Below, one piece after another: positions 25,607 to 34,867 of a DNA stretch of 44,590 nucleotides. This stretch comes from an uncultured Ruminococcus sp. (GTDB lineage Bacteria > Bacillota > Clostridia > Oscillospirales > Ruminococcaceae). How positions within the stretch are numbered: position 1 is the first letter of the stretch; every line of letters starts with the position of its first letter. The position numbers and the translations under genes were made by a program. Under the pieces are notes generated by a model that was not told the origin of the DNA, did not search any database, and worked only from the letters and a program-made list of their open reading frames with translations. The DNA is taken from positions 1-44,590 of the forward strand of contig UQEM01000004.1 in NCBI GenBank assembly GCA_900540005.1. The letters are read 5' to 3'.

Positions 25607-26197
25607 TTATCTCAAATCAAATGTTACATCAGATTCATAGGTATCAAAACTGTCAAAATCTGTGATCACAATTTTCATTGTTACCTGCTTGATCGAATCA
25701 GCAGAAAGTCCGTTATCCTTTAAATACGAATCTAAAACTTCTATCGAACTATTAGATGATTTACCACTTGCAACTTGAACATAAAACATTGCATTAATGG
25801 AATAACCGTCAATTGAAAAATCATCTATCGTCACATCGTAAGATCTGTCTGAGTTGTTTTCAAAAGCAAGTTTTATATCCGTACCCACATTAAGGTCATC
25901 TGCTTCTGTTCCTTTATATGTAATTTTTAAGCCCTTTTCGTCAAAAATAACCTCGTTAGCAGAAATGCTTTTCGCGTCAGCTTTTTTATTTTCCTCATCA
26001 ATGGTATCACTTAACGCCTTTGAGCATGAAACCATAAAAATGAGCGGAATACCGATAAAAATGACAGCAATTATAAGTGCAATAATACAGCCCTTTCCGC
26101 GCCTCTGGCTCTTGTGACAATTAGGGCACACCGTCGCCTTTACATCCATTTCGCTGCGGCAATGGCGGCAAAGTTTTGTTTCGGGATTGTTATTCAT
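25607..26197 (-). CDS. Zinc-ribbon membrane protein with extracytoplasmic domain, function unknown
   Basis: 196 residues. An N-terminal zinc ribbon, CRHC (Cys10, Cys13) and CPNC (Cys24, Cys27), is followed by a basic patch QRRGKG and one membrane helix (37-56). Residues from about 60 form an outside domain with beta-rich character (LKITYKGTEADDL, NVGTDIKLAFENNSDRSYDV) resembling immunoglobulin-like DUF domains of Clostridia. The helix ends in MVSCS, close to a lipobox, but the n-region would be far too long for a lipoprotein signal. The gene is AT-richer than its neighbours. It is divergent from an XRE regulator and has a consensus promoter covered by a palindrome. Confidence 0.82.
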   Translation of the reverse strand: MNNNPETKLCRHCRSEMDVKATVCPNCHKSQRRGKGCIIALIIAVIFIGIPLIFMVSCSKALSDTIDEENKKADAKSISANEVIFDEKGLKITYKGTEADDLNVGTDIKLAFENNSDRSYDVTIDDFSIDGYSINAMFYVQVASGKSSNSSIEVLDSYLKDNGLSADSIKQVTMKIVITDFDSFDTYESDVTFDLR

Positions 26198-26228
26198 TTT
26201 ACCACTCCTCTTAATTTTATTCCTATAT

Positions 26229-26247
26229 TTATCCCAAATTGGGATAA
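26229..26247. promoter_or_regulatory. Operator 1 of the XRE/zinc-ribbon divergent pair
   Basis: Perfect inverted repeat TTATCCCA-AAT-TGGGATAA. It shares the pattern TATnCCAnATTGGnATA with operator 2; centres are 24 bases apart. It covers the expected transcription start of the zinc-ribbon gene. Confidence 0.65.
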
Positions 26248-26250
26248 TTA

Positions 26251-26273
26251 TATTATACCAGATTGGTATAATA
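26251..26273. promoter_or_regulatory. Operator 2 overlapping both divergent -10 boxes
   Basis: Perfect inverted repeat TATTATACCA-GAT-TGGTATAATA with 10-base arms. Each arm contains a TATAAT -10 element, one for each direction. Binding here would block both the zinc-ribbon gene and the regulator gene. Confidence 0.7.
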
Positions 26274-26280
26274 ATGTCAA
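26252..26280 (-). promoter_or_regulatory. Consensus promoter of the zinc-ribbon gene
   Basis: Minus strand: -35 TTGACA (26280-26275), 17-base spacer, -10 TATAAT (26257-26252), a perfect sigma-70 promoter lying across operator 2. Confidence 0.85.
26264..26272 (+). promoter_or_regulatory. Extended -10 promoter of the XRE gene
   Basis: TGGTATAAT is an extended -10 element (TGnTATAAT) in the right arm of operator 2. No good -35 is visible at the normal distance. Confidence 0.5.
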
Positions 26281-26329
26281 TAGGAATTTTATTTTTATAC
26301 CTGTTCTACAAACTAATGGAGTCGATTTG

Positions 26330-26566
26330 GTGAAAATGCCTATAAGATTGAAAGAATTGCGTAAATTAAGAAAAATGACGCAGCAGCGTCTTGCAATAGA
26401 ACTGAATATGAATCAGAATACTATCAGCCGCTATGAAAGCGGCGAGCGGGAGGCTGACTATCAGACGCTGATAAGATTTGCGGACTTTTTCAACGTCTCA
26501 ATAGACTATCTCCTCGAACGAACTGATGACCCTACCTTCATACGAATAAAAAAGGCGGATAAATAA
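26330..26566 (+). CDS. XRE-family helix-turn-helix repressor
   Basis: 78-residue Cro/C1-type protein, nearly all HTH: LKELRKLRKMTQQRLAIELN, MNQNTISRYESGERE, then TLIRFADFFNVSIDYLLERTDDP. No effector or dimerisation domain follows, so it probably binds as a simple dimer. I prefer the GTG at 26330 because GGAG (26318-26321) lies eight bases upstream; ATG at 26336 is the alternative with a 14-base gap. Longer readings into the intergenic operators were rejected. It likely represses the divergent zinc-ribbon gene and itself through the two palindromes between them. Confidence 0.9.
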   Translation: MKMPIRLKELRKLRKMTQQRLAIELNMNQNTISRYESGEREADYQTLIRFADFFNVSIDYLLERTDDPTFIRIKKADK

Positions 26567-26584
26567 AAGTTTGTTAACAAAGCA

Positions 26585-26613
26585 TTGACAGAATATTACG
26601 GATATGTTATAAT
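26585..26613 (+). promoter_or_regulatory. Consensus promoter of the pilin-like gene
   Basis: -35 TTGACA (26585-26590), 17-base spacer, -10 TATAAT (26608-26613), about 48 bases before the start codon. Confidence 0.85.
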
Positions 26614-26660
26614 ATCATCAGCAAATACCCCCGTATTTACTGCCATGAAGGAGGATTATT

Positions 26661-27149
26661 ATGAAAAAACACAACAAAAAGCGTCCGCGTGGATTCGTGC
26701 TGGCTCTCGGAGTACCGGGACTGATCGGGATAATTATTCCCATACTCATAGCCGTATTTGTCCCTTCAATGATCGGCTACACGAAAAAATCACACGCCGC
26801 TTCCGCACAATCGACCGCAACCATAATGTACAGAGCCGCTAATGCCGCAGTTGAAGAAATGTACTGCAATGATGCGAATACCCTTGACAATTGTATCATT
26901 TCATCAGACAGGGACAAAAACTACAATGTCGGCTCCAACGTTGATATTGACAAATTCTATGAATATCTTGGCTACTATTCCGACAGTGAAAACGTTGAAT
27001 ACTTCCTCATTTTCAGTGACGGATACTGCACAGATGCCGCAGTCATCGGCGACAACGGCTATGTCGTAACTTACGGCTCGGATTTTGCATATTCAACAGA
27101 CAAGAATTTCAAGGAGCTTTACGAAGAAGCCTGCGATTTAGTGGACTGA
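26661..27149 (+). CDS. Degenerate type IV pilin-like membrane protein
   Basis: 162 residues. A basic N-terminus (MKKHNKKRPRG) and hydrophobic helix (about 12-38) lead to PSMIGYTKKSHAASAQSTA, a pattern seen after the helix of type IV pilins and pseudopilins. The expected prepilin cleavage site G11/F12 is there, but the conserved Glu at position +5 is Leu, so normal processing or assembly is doubtful. The rest (50-162) is a small acidic domain with two pairs of cysteines. No pilus assembly genes (ATPase, peptidase) are in the window. AAGGAGGA precedes the ATG; it has its own promoter and terminator. Confidence 0.7.
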   Translation: MKKHNKKRPRGFVLALGVPGLIGIIIPILIAVFVPSMIGYTKKSHAASAQSTATIMYRAANAAVEEMYCNDANTLDNCIISSDRDKNYNVGSNVDIDKFYEYLGYYSDSENVEYFLIFSDGYCTDAAVIGDNGYVVTYGSDFAYSTDKNFKELYEEACDLVD

Positions 27150-27154
27150 TAAAT

Positions 27155-27184
27155 AAGGGTGTCCGAACTCCCGGATACCCTTTT
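27155..27184 (+). terminator. Intrinsic terminator after the pilin-like gene
   Basis: AAGGGTGTCCG (27155-27165) pairs with CGGATACCCTT (27172-27182, one G-T pair), loop AACTCC, then a short T-run. Confidence 0.85.
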
Positions 27185-27198
27185 GCTTTGCCGTATTG

Positions 27199-27228
27199 TT
27201 GACATATTCACGCAAGGTGATGTATAAT
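27199..27228 (+). promoter_or_regulatory. Promoter of recQ
   Basis: -35 TTGACA (27199-27204), 18-base spacer, -10 TATAAT (27223-27228), about 80 bases before recQ. Confidence 0.75.
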
Positions 27229-27310
27229 AAAAATGACTTCGCGAATTAAGGCAGCATCTCTCAGATTTTTGTGCGGCGCTGACTCAGACTTTTAACGGAA
27301 ATGGTGAATT

Positions 27311-29377
27311 ATGGACAAATACGGCGTTTTAAAAGAATATTTCGGTCACGACAGCTTCAGAAACGGGCAGGAAGATATCATCGACAACATACTCTCAGGC
27401 CGTGACACGCTCGGGATAATGCCTACAGGCGCGGGAAAATCCGTGTGCTATCAGGTGCCTGCGCTTATGCTGGACGGGATCACGGTCGTGGTCTCGCCGC
27501 TTATATCGCTGATGAAAGATCAGGTGAACGCGCTTGTTTCAGCCGGAATAAGCGCCGCCTGCATTAACAGCTCGCTCACGAAAGAGGAGTACGCCGAGGT
27601 TTTCAGGGGAGCTTTCCGCGGTGCTTACAAGATCATCTACGCTGCTCCAGAAAGGCTCGACACCGAGTATTTTCTGCGCCTTGCCTCTCAGGTCAGGATA
27701 TCAATGGTAACGGTCGATGAGGCGCACTGCGTTTCACAGTGGGGACAGGATTTCCGTCCGAGCTATCTGCGTATCATCGAGTTCATCGAAAAACTCCCGA
27801 CCAGACCGATAGTGAGCGCATTCACGGCGACCGCAACTGCCGATGTACGCGATGATATAATCAAAATTCTCCGCCTGAACGACCCTTTCACCGTAACAAC
27901 GGGCTTTGACCGCAAAAATCTCAGTTTCGCGGTAATGCAGCCTACAGGCAAATACGAGGCGTTAAAGAGCCTGCTCTCCGGATACAAGGAACGTTCAGGA
28001 ATTGTCTACTGTCTCTCGCGCAGGAATGTAGAGGACGTATGCGAAAGACTCTGCCGCGATGGATTCTCCGCCACACGCTACCATGCAGGTCTTACCGATG
28101 AGGAGCGGCAGCGCAATCAGGACGACTTTATCTACGACCGCAAGCAGATAATGGTCGCAACAAATGCTTTCGGTATGGGTATCGACAAATCGGACGTAAG
28201 ATTCGTGATACATTACAATATGCCGAAAAATATCGAGAGCTACTATCAGGAGGCTGGACGCGCAGGCCGTGACGGTGAACCTGCCGAATGCACCCTGCTT
28301 TACAGCGGCAAGGACGTAAGTACAAATTCCTTTATGATAGACAAAAGCTATGAGGAGAACGAGGAACTCCCGCAGTCACAGCGCGACATGATATACGAGC
28401 GCGACAAGCAAAGACTGAGGGCAATGACCTTTTACAGCACCACGACAGGCTGTCTGCGCGAATATATCCTGCGGTATTTCGGCGAGACTGCCCCGAACTA
28501 CTGCGGAAACTGCTCAAGCTGTCTCAACGGTTTCGAGACCGTAGATATCTCGATAGACGCGCAGAAGATAGTCTCCTGCGTTTATCGTGTACACCAGAAG
28601 GGACGCGATTACGGCAAATCAATGATAGTCAGCATTCTGCGCGGAGCCGACACCGAAAAGATACGCTCCCTGCAATTCGATACGCTCTCAACTTACGGGA
28701 TCATGGCGGATATTTCCGCATCAAGGCTGCGCGCGGAGGTCGATTTTCTCGTGATGAACGGCTACCTCGCCGTAACCGACAGCGAATATCCGCAGCTTTG
28801 CATGACGGCGAAGTCGGTGACGCTCCTGAAAGAGAGAACTCCCCTCAGCATGAAACTCCCCATTGTCTCGAAGTCCTCAAAGAAAACGACCGAGGACATT
28901 CTCTATCCGAATGCTGCACTTTTTGCGGAACTGCGAAAGCTGCGCAACAAACTCGCGGCGGAGGAAAATGTTCCGTCTTACATAGTCTTTGCGGACTCGG
29001 CTCTGCGCGATATGTGCGTCAAGCTGCCGACAAAGTACGCTGAATTTCTCAATGTTTCGGGTGTCGGCAGGCGAAAGGCGGACAAGTACAGCGAGGCTTT
29101 CTGCGAGGTCATCGCTGAGTATATCAGGAATAATCCCGATTCTGCTCATGCAGACCCAAGCGGCGGAGGCTATCTCGAAAGGCATCTTGCTAATTTTGGT
29201 GAGCGGACAGTCTTGAAAAAAATGCTCCCCAAGCCGAAACCGTGGACGGACGATGAGGAGAAACAGCTCCGTAAGGAGTTCTCGGACGGCAGGACTACGG
29301 CTGAGATAGCAGCTATACATAAGCGTTCGCGCGGCGCTGTGATATCGCGGCTGAAAAAACTGGAACTGCTTTCGTAA
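27311..29377 (+). CDS. recQ: RecQ-type ATP-dependent DNA helicase with HRDC and C-terminal HTH
   Basis: 688-residue 3'-5' DNA helicase used in recombination and fork repair. Walker A MPTGAGKS (37-44), DEAH box VDEAHCVSQWGQDFR with the RecQ aromatic loop, motif VI YYQEAGRAGRDG, a four-cysteine zinc site (GCLREYI...YCGNCSSC) and a winged-helix region. An HRDC domain (LRKLRNKLAAEENVPSYIVF) follows, then an extra C-terminal segment (about 645-688) with WTDDEEKQLRKEF and TTAEIAAIHKRS, resembling a small SANT/HTH. That tail is found in some Firmicutes RecQ proteins. Upstream GGAAATGG is a weak ribosome site. It converges with guaB. Confidence 0.94.
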   Translation: MDKYGVLKEYFGHDSFRNGQEDIIDNILSGRDTLGIMPTGAGKSVCYQVPALMLDGITVVVSPLISLMKDQVNALVSAGISAACINSSLTKEEYAEVFRGAFRGAYKIIYAAPERLDTEYFLRLASQVRISMVTVDEAHCVSQWGQDFRPSYLRIIEFIEKLPTRPIVSAFTATATADVRDDIIKILRLNDPFTVTTGFDRKNLSFAVMQPTGKYEALKSLLSGYKERSGIVYCLSRRNVEDVCERLCRDGFSATRYHAGLTDEERQRNQDDFIYDRKQIMVATNAFGMGIDKSDVRFVIHYNMPKNIESYYQEAGRAGRDGEPAECTLLYSGKDVSTNSFMIDKSYEENEELPQSQRDMIYERDKQRLRAMTFYSTTTGCLREYILRYFGETAPNYCGNCSSCLNGFETVDISIDAQKIVSCVYRVHQKGRDYGKSMIVSILRGADTEKIRSLQFDTLSTYGIMADISASRLRAEVDFLVMNGYLAVTDSEYPQLCMTAKSVTLLKERTPLSMKLPIVSKSSKKTTEDILYPNAALFAELRKLRNKLAAEENVPSYIVFADSALRDMCVKLPTKYAEFLNVSGVGRRKADKYSEAFCEVIAEYIRNNPDSAHADPSGGGYLERHLANFGERTVLKKMLPKPKPWTDDEEKQLRKEFSDGRTTAEIAAIHKRSRGAVISRLKKLELLS

Positions 29378-29398
29378 AAATTCAGCAGTGTTAATAAT

Positions 29399-29474
29399 GG
29401 GATTCTAAAGGGTTTATAACCCTTTAGCGGTTTCCAAAGGCAGAGCCTTTGGTGGGGTGTGGGGCAAAGCCCCG
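29399..29474 (+). repeat. Three-hairpin dispersed repeat, copy 1 (complete)
   Basis: About 75 bases made of three successive hairpins: CTAAAGGGTT/AACCCTTTAG (29405-29427, loop TAT), CCAAAGGC/GCCTTTGG (29434-29452, loop AGA) and GGGGC/GCCCC (29461-29473, loop AAA). The first 55 bases match the repeat at 44536-44590 at 52 positions; two of the three differences are in a loop. It lies just after recQ, in a convergent intergenic region. Confidence 0.9.
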
Positions 29475-29505
29475 CATAACTACAAGCGCTCCGCGGAAAT
29501 CTGAA

Positions 29506-29542
29506 AAGAGGGTATCTGAAACATATCAGATACCCTTCTTTT
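29506..29542. terminator. Bidirectional terminator between recQ and guaB
   Basis: GGGTATCTGA (29510-29519) pairs with TCAGATACCC (29526-29535), with AAAAGA before and TTCTTTT after, so it can serve both converging genes. Confidence 0.88.
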
Positions 29543-29558
29543 ATCAGCAATGTGCTGC

Positions 29559-31058
<1,500 letters not shown>

Positions 31059-31078
31059 TTAAATTGTTATTAACTCTT

Positions 31079-31107
31079 ATCATACTATTTTTTGCGCTTT
31101 ATGTCAA
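31079..31107 (-). promoter_or_regulatory. Promoter of guaB
   Basis: Minus strand: -35 TTGACA (31107-31102), 17-base spacer, -10 TATGAT (31084-31079). Confidence 0.75.
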
Positions 31108-31201
31108 TAGCGGGGGCAAAAGAGAAATGTAAATTTTTTTTGTGGATTTATGTCGCGTTTTGGCGAAAAAAACAATTTATCGCCGAAAACCCAAGCTGTT
31201 G

Positions 31202-32338
31202 TCAGTTTTTGTCAGCCTGATTCCTTGCGTAGAAGGTAAGAACGGCAGAGGCGTCGATCGAATTTACAATGCCGTCGCAGTTGAAGTCTGCTGTGCGGAC
31301 CTTCCAGCCGTTGAAAGACGAGTCTCTGCCTGTTGAGACCCATGCGTAGTCCGTCAGGACAGCGGATGCGTCTATCGAGTTTACGATGTAGTCTCCGTTG
31401 ATGTCGCCGAGCGGTATCTCTCCGATCGTAAAGTTTATCCCGTAGCTTTCCGCGTAATTCTGTACAGCGGAGTTTGCTTCTCCCGTAATGCGGAAATCGG
31501 GAATGTTTTCCGAACTGCCGCCCACTCTGATATATCTTCTGCCGATAGCATTCGAGCCTATGGAGGTCACGCTCTGAGGAATATATACTCCCGTCAGGTT
31601 AGAGCAGCAATAGAATGCGTCGCTGCCTATAAGCACGACTCCCTCGGGGATAGAGACGGTGTTAAGGCTTATGCAGGAATAAAAGCAGTCGTCGGGTATC
31701 TCTATCACGTCTGTTCCGAGCGTTGCTTTTTCCAGAGCCGTGCAGCTTAGAAAACAGCTCTTTCCGATATAATTTACCGAATCGGGTATATCTATCTCGG
31801 TAAGGGAAGTGCAGCCGGAGAAAGCCGAGTCGCCGATCTCAAGGAGCGTATCGGGCAGACTTACCGAGGTAAGCCCGCTTTTTCCGCGGAAAGCTCCCTT
31901 GCGTATCGAACGCACGTTATCTGGGAGAACTGCGCTGCTTCCGCCTGCATATACCACGAGCTGGCTGCCCGAGAAAAGACTTCCGCCGACAGATGAAAAA
32001 TTCTGATTGCCGCTGTCAACAATGAACGTTTCGAGGTTCGGGCAGACGGTGAAAGCAAGGTCTCCTATCTTGGTTATTGAGTCGGGGAGGATCACAGTGT
32101 TGAGACTGCCGAGTCCCGAAAAAGCCTGTTCGCCGATTTCCGTAACGGTAAGACCGTCTATCTGCGAGGGAATGTTCAAAACAGAGCCGCTGCCTGTTCC
32201 GCCCGTGATAACGGCTGTGCCGCTGTCGTTAACGCTGTATTCAAAGCTGTAGCCTCCGTCCTCACCTGCCGAAATGACCGGAACAGCGCCGAAAGCGGCG
32301 ACTGCAAATGCGGATATCAGAGATATCAGTTTTTTCAT
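31202..32338 (-). CDS. Secreted leucine-rich-repeat (BspA-like) protein with type I dockerin
   Basis: 378 residues. Signal peptide MKKLISLISAFAVAAFGAVPV with cleavage near VISA. About 8 BspA/LRR_5 repeats (about 50-275) of the LPDSVTEIGDSAF type. The C-terminus (about 312-375) is a type I dockerin: two Ca2+-binding duplicated segments, GDINGDYIVNSIDASAVL and ADFNCDGIVNSIDASAVL, each with the DxNxD..VxSID pattern. Dockerins bind cohesins of a scaffoldin, so the protein should be placed in a cellulosome or on the cell surface. There is no catalytic domain. It follows the amidohydrolase gene by one base, with AAAGGAC inside that gene, so it appears to be cotranscribed. Confidence 0.92.
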   Translation of the reverse strand: MKKLISLISAFAVAAFGAVPVISAGEDGGYSFEYSVNDSGTAVITGGTGSGSVLNIPSQIDGLTVTEIGEQAFSGLGSLNTVILPDSITKIGDLAFTVCPNLETFIVDSGNQNFSSVGGSLFSGSQLVVYAGGSSAVLPDNVRSIRKGAFRGKSGLTSVSLPDTLLEIGDSAFSGCTSLTEIDIPDSVNYIGKSCFLSCTALEKATLGTDVIEIPDDCFYSCISLNTVSIPEGVVLIGSDAFYCCSNLTGVYIPQSVTSIGSNAIGRRYIRVGGSSENIPDFRITGEANSAVQNYAESYGINFTIGEIPLGDINGDYIVNSIDASAVLTDYAWVSTGRDSSFNGWKVRTADFNCDGIVNSIDASAVLTFYARNQADKN

Positions 32339-32339
32339 G

Positions 32340-33509
32340 TTAAATGTCCTTTCGGCATATTCTGCCGCTTACCATGACGAGCTGCGGCTCGGACAAAAGC
32401 TCAAGCGGATTCTCGCCCCTGCGGTAAAGCTGGAGGTCTGCGTCCTTGCCGACCGTTATCGAGCCTGTTACATCATCGATCCCGAGGATCTTTGCAGGAG
32501 TAACGGTTATTGCGCGCAGAGCCTCGTCGGCGGAGAGACCGCCCTTGACAGCCGCCTGTGCCGAGAGGGGGAGATACTGTATCGGGATAACGGTGTGGTC
32601 TGTGCATATCGCAAGTTCTACGCCGTTTTCGTGAAGGATAGCCGCATTTTTCAGAGCAAGGCCTTTCATTTCGGGCTTGCACCTGTCGCAGATGATAGGG
32701 CCGCAGATAACGGGAACTTTCTCCTCCGCGATGATATCCGCGATCTTATAGCCGTCTGTCGCGTGAATTATCACAGAGTCAAGGGAGAATTCCTTGGCTA
32801 TCCTTATTGCCGTGCAGATGTCGTCCGCGCGGTGACAGTGGAAGAAAGCCTTCATTTTGCGGTCGAGCATGGGCATGAGAGCTTCGCACTTGATGTCGTA
32901 CTCGGGCGGATCGTAGTTTTCGCCGTCCGCGTAATAGCTGTCCATATCGTGAACATAGCGGCGCGCCTTGTGGAGTCCCTCGCGTATGAGCGCGGTAACA
33001 GCCATTCTTGTAATAGGAGTCTCGTCCTTGCCGTTGTAGACGTTTTTGGGATTTTCACCCAGCGCAAACTTTATGCCGACAGTTCTGATGAGCATATCGT
33101 CTATGCGTCTGCCGTCAGTCTTGACAGCGCATATTTCGCCGCCGCAGGCATTTGCGCTTCCGGGAGATGAGGCAACGGCGGTGATACCCCTCATGCGAGC
33201 CTCTTCAAAGCAGCGGTCGAACGGATTTATTCCGTCTATCGCCCTCATCTGGGGAGTGAACGGGTCGGTGGCTTCGTTGCAGTCATCGCCCTCGAAGTCG
33301 AGGCCGTCCTCGATTATGCCAAGGTGGGTGTGTGCGTCAATGAATCCCGGAAGGAGCATACCGCCCTTTGCGTCAATGCAGTCCTCGGGGATAAGGTTCG
33401 GAGCACCGCTGCCGATATCGGTGATCTTGCCCTCACGAACCTCGACCCAGCCGTTGGGGATCATCTCATCGGAATCCATAGTGTGTATTTCGGCGTTATA
33501 GATAAGCAT
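32340..33509 (-). CDS. Amidohydrolase-superfamily metal-dependent hydrolase
   Basis: 389-residue TIM-barrel hydrolase of the imidazolonepropionase/related amidohydrolase group. The metal site starts DAHTHLG (His60, His62), followed by FHCHRADD, IIHATDG and ICTDHTV with the catalytic Asp. A beta-sandwich edge, GKDADLQLY, closes the chain. The substrate is not readable. It lies six bases after the aroK stop in the same run as fabD and aroE, and one base before the dockerin gene. Proteins of this type are frequently annotated only as amidohydrolase. Confidence 0.85.
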   Translation of the reverse strand: MLIYNAEIHTMDSDEMIPNGWVEVREGKITDIGSGAPNLIPEDCIDAKGGMLLPGFIDAHTHLGIIEDGLDFEGDDCNEATDPFTPQMRAIDGINPFDRCFEEARMRGITAVASSPGSANACGGEICAVKTDGRRIDDMLIRTVGIKFALGENPKNVYNGKDETPITRMAVTALIREGLHKARRYVHDMDSYYADGENYDPPEYDIKCEALMPMLDRKMKAFFHCHRADDICTAIRIAKEFSLDSVIIHATDGYKIADIIAEEKVPVICGPIICDRCKPEMKGLALKNAAILHENGVELAICTDHTVIPIQYLPLSAQAAVKGGLSADEALRAITVTPAKILGIDDVTGSITVGKDADLQLYRRGENPLELLSEPQLVMVSGRICRKDI

Positions 33510-33515
33510 GGCAGC

Positions 33516-34013
33516 TCACTTTCTGAGTGCAGCTACAATTTTGTCCGCGTTCTGAACGGGACTTCCGCTGCAATCTACTGTAATGGTGGAATGTGCCGCA
33601 TAAACAGAGCGGCGCTTGTTGTACAGCTCCTCAAGCTGCTCCTTGGTAGAGCTCATAACGATAGGGCGGTTTGTGTCGCCCTCGATACGGGAATAGCAGG
33701 TCTCAAACGGAACATCGAGGTAGATCACCTTTGCACCCGCCTCAGCCGCAGCCTTTGCGGTATCGGGATTGAGCATAGCTCCGCCTCCGCAGGCAGCAAC
33801 GACTGTCTTGCCGCAAAGAGACTTGACAAGCTCGGCTTCGACCTTTCGGAAGTGCGGCTCGCCTTTCTGCTCGAATATTTCGGGAATGGTCATTTCCTCA
33901 ATTTTCACGATGAGGTCATCGGTGTCGCAGAAGCCGCAGCCGAGTTTTTTTGCCGCGAGCTTGCCGACAGTGGATTTTCCGCAGCCCATAAAGCCGCACA
34001 GAAATATAGTCAT
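33516..34013 (-). CDS. aroK: Shikimate kinase
   Basis: 165-residue P-loop kinase phosphorylating shikimate at the 3-OH in chorismate synthesis. Walker A GFMGCGKST (7-15), a DTDDLI shikimate-binding stretch, FRKVEAE, the GGGAM block binding shikimate and the lid arginine in RP. Full length compared with about 165-175 aa in the family. It follows aroE by 17 bases, so the two steps of the pathway are made together. Confidence 0.95.
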   Translation of the reverse strand: MTIFLCGFMGCGKSTVGKLAAKKLGCGFCDTDDLIVKIEEMTIPEIFEQKGEPHFRKVEAELVKSLCGKTVVAACGGGAMLNPDTAKAAAEAGAKVIYLDVPFETCYSRIEGDTNRPIVMSSTKEQLEELYNKRRSVYAAHSTITVDCSGSPVQNADKIVAALRK

Positions 34014-34030
34014 GATATTATTATCTCCGG

Positions 34031-34867
34031 TTATTTGTTGTTTTCGTTTACTGCGTTCTCAACGTCAAGTATTATCTTTGAGATATCCTCGGCAGCGAAC
34101 TTTCCGCCGTACCATATCTCGTGAGCCTTTACTGCCTGATATACGAGCATTGATGCTCCGCCGACAGCAGTCTTGCCGAGTGCGCGCGCTTTCTTCATGA
34201 GGAGCGTCTCGGTGGGGTTGTAGATAACGTCGAAAACCGTAAGGCTGTTCTCGATAACGCTGTCGCTGACCGCACACGCGTCGACCTTGGGGAACATTCC
34301 GACAGGCGTAGCGTTTATGAGCAGGTCAAAACTGCCATCAAGAGTCGCGATATCGGCGATCTTTACCGATGCGTCGCTGCATTTTGCGAGTATCTCAGCC
34401 ATAAGTACCTGAGCGGTTTTCAGATCCTGCGGTATAACAGCGAGAGTTATCTCTCCGCCGTGAAGAACGGTTTCGATAGCGATCATTCTGCCTACTCCGC
34501 CGCAGCCGAGTATAGCTACCTTTCCGCCGAGCGGAAGAAGTTCAGCCGAGCGCAGGAAACCGTCACAGTCGGTGTTGTAGCCTGTGAGCCTGCCGCCGTC
34601 ATTCTTTATGCAGTTTACCGAGTTGTATCTCTGTGCGCTTTCGCCAAGCTCGTCCAGAAGCGGTATCACAGCCTGTTTGTGGGGAATAGTAACATTGAGT
34701 CCGCCGAGAGATCCAAGCAGCTCGCGTTTCTGCGGAAGATCGGCAGGAGCAATGTCGAGCAGGCTGTATTCGGCGTCGGTCATGCCGCTGAGGGCGAAAA
34801 GCTTTTCGTGAATGAGCGGAGACATCGAGTGTCCGAGCGGATGACCGATAAGTGCGAATTTACTCAT
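34031..34867 (-). CDS. aroE: Shikimate dehydrogenase
   Basis: 278-residue NADP(H) enzyme reducing 3-dehydroshikimate. Shikimate-binding GHSMSP (12-17), catalytic Lys64 in NVTIPHK, Asp100 in NTDCDG, and the nucleotide loop GCGGVGR are all present. Its ATG overlaps the fabD stop by eight bases, an unusual join of fatty-acid and aromatic pathways. It precedes aroK. Confidence 0.95.
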   Translation of the reverse strand: MSKFALIGHPLGHSMSPLIHEKLFALSGMTDAEYSLLDIAPADLPQKRELLGSLGGLNVTIPHKQAVIPLLDELGESAQRYNSVNCIKNDGGRLTGYNTDCDGFLRSAELLPLGGKVAILGCGGVGRMIAIETVLHGGEITLAVIPQDLKTAQVLMAEILAKCSDASVKIADIATLDGSFDLLINATPVGMFPKVDACAVSDSVIENSLTVFDVIYNPTETLLMKKARALGKTAVGGASMLVYQAVKAHEIWYGGKFAAEDISKIILDVENAVNENNK

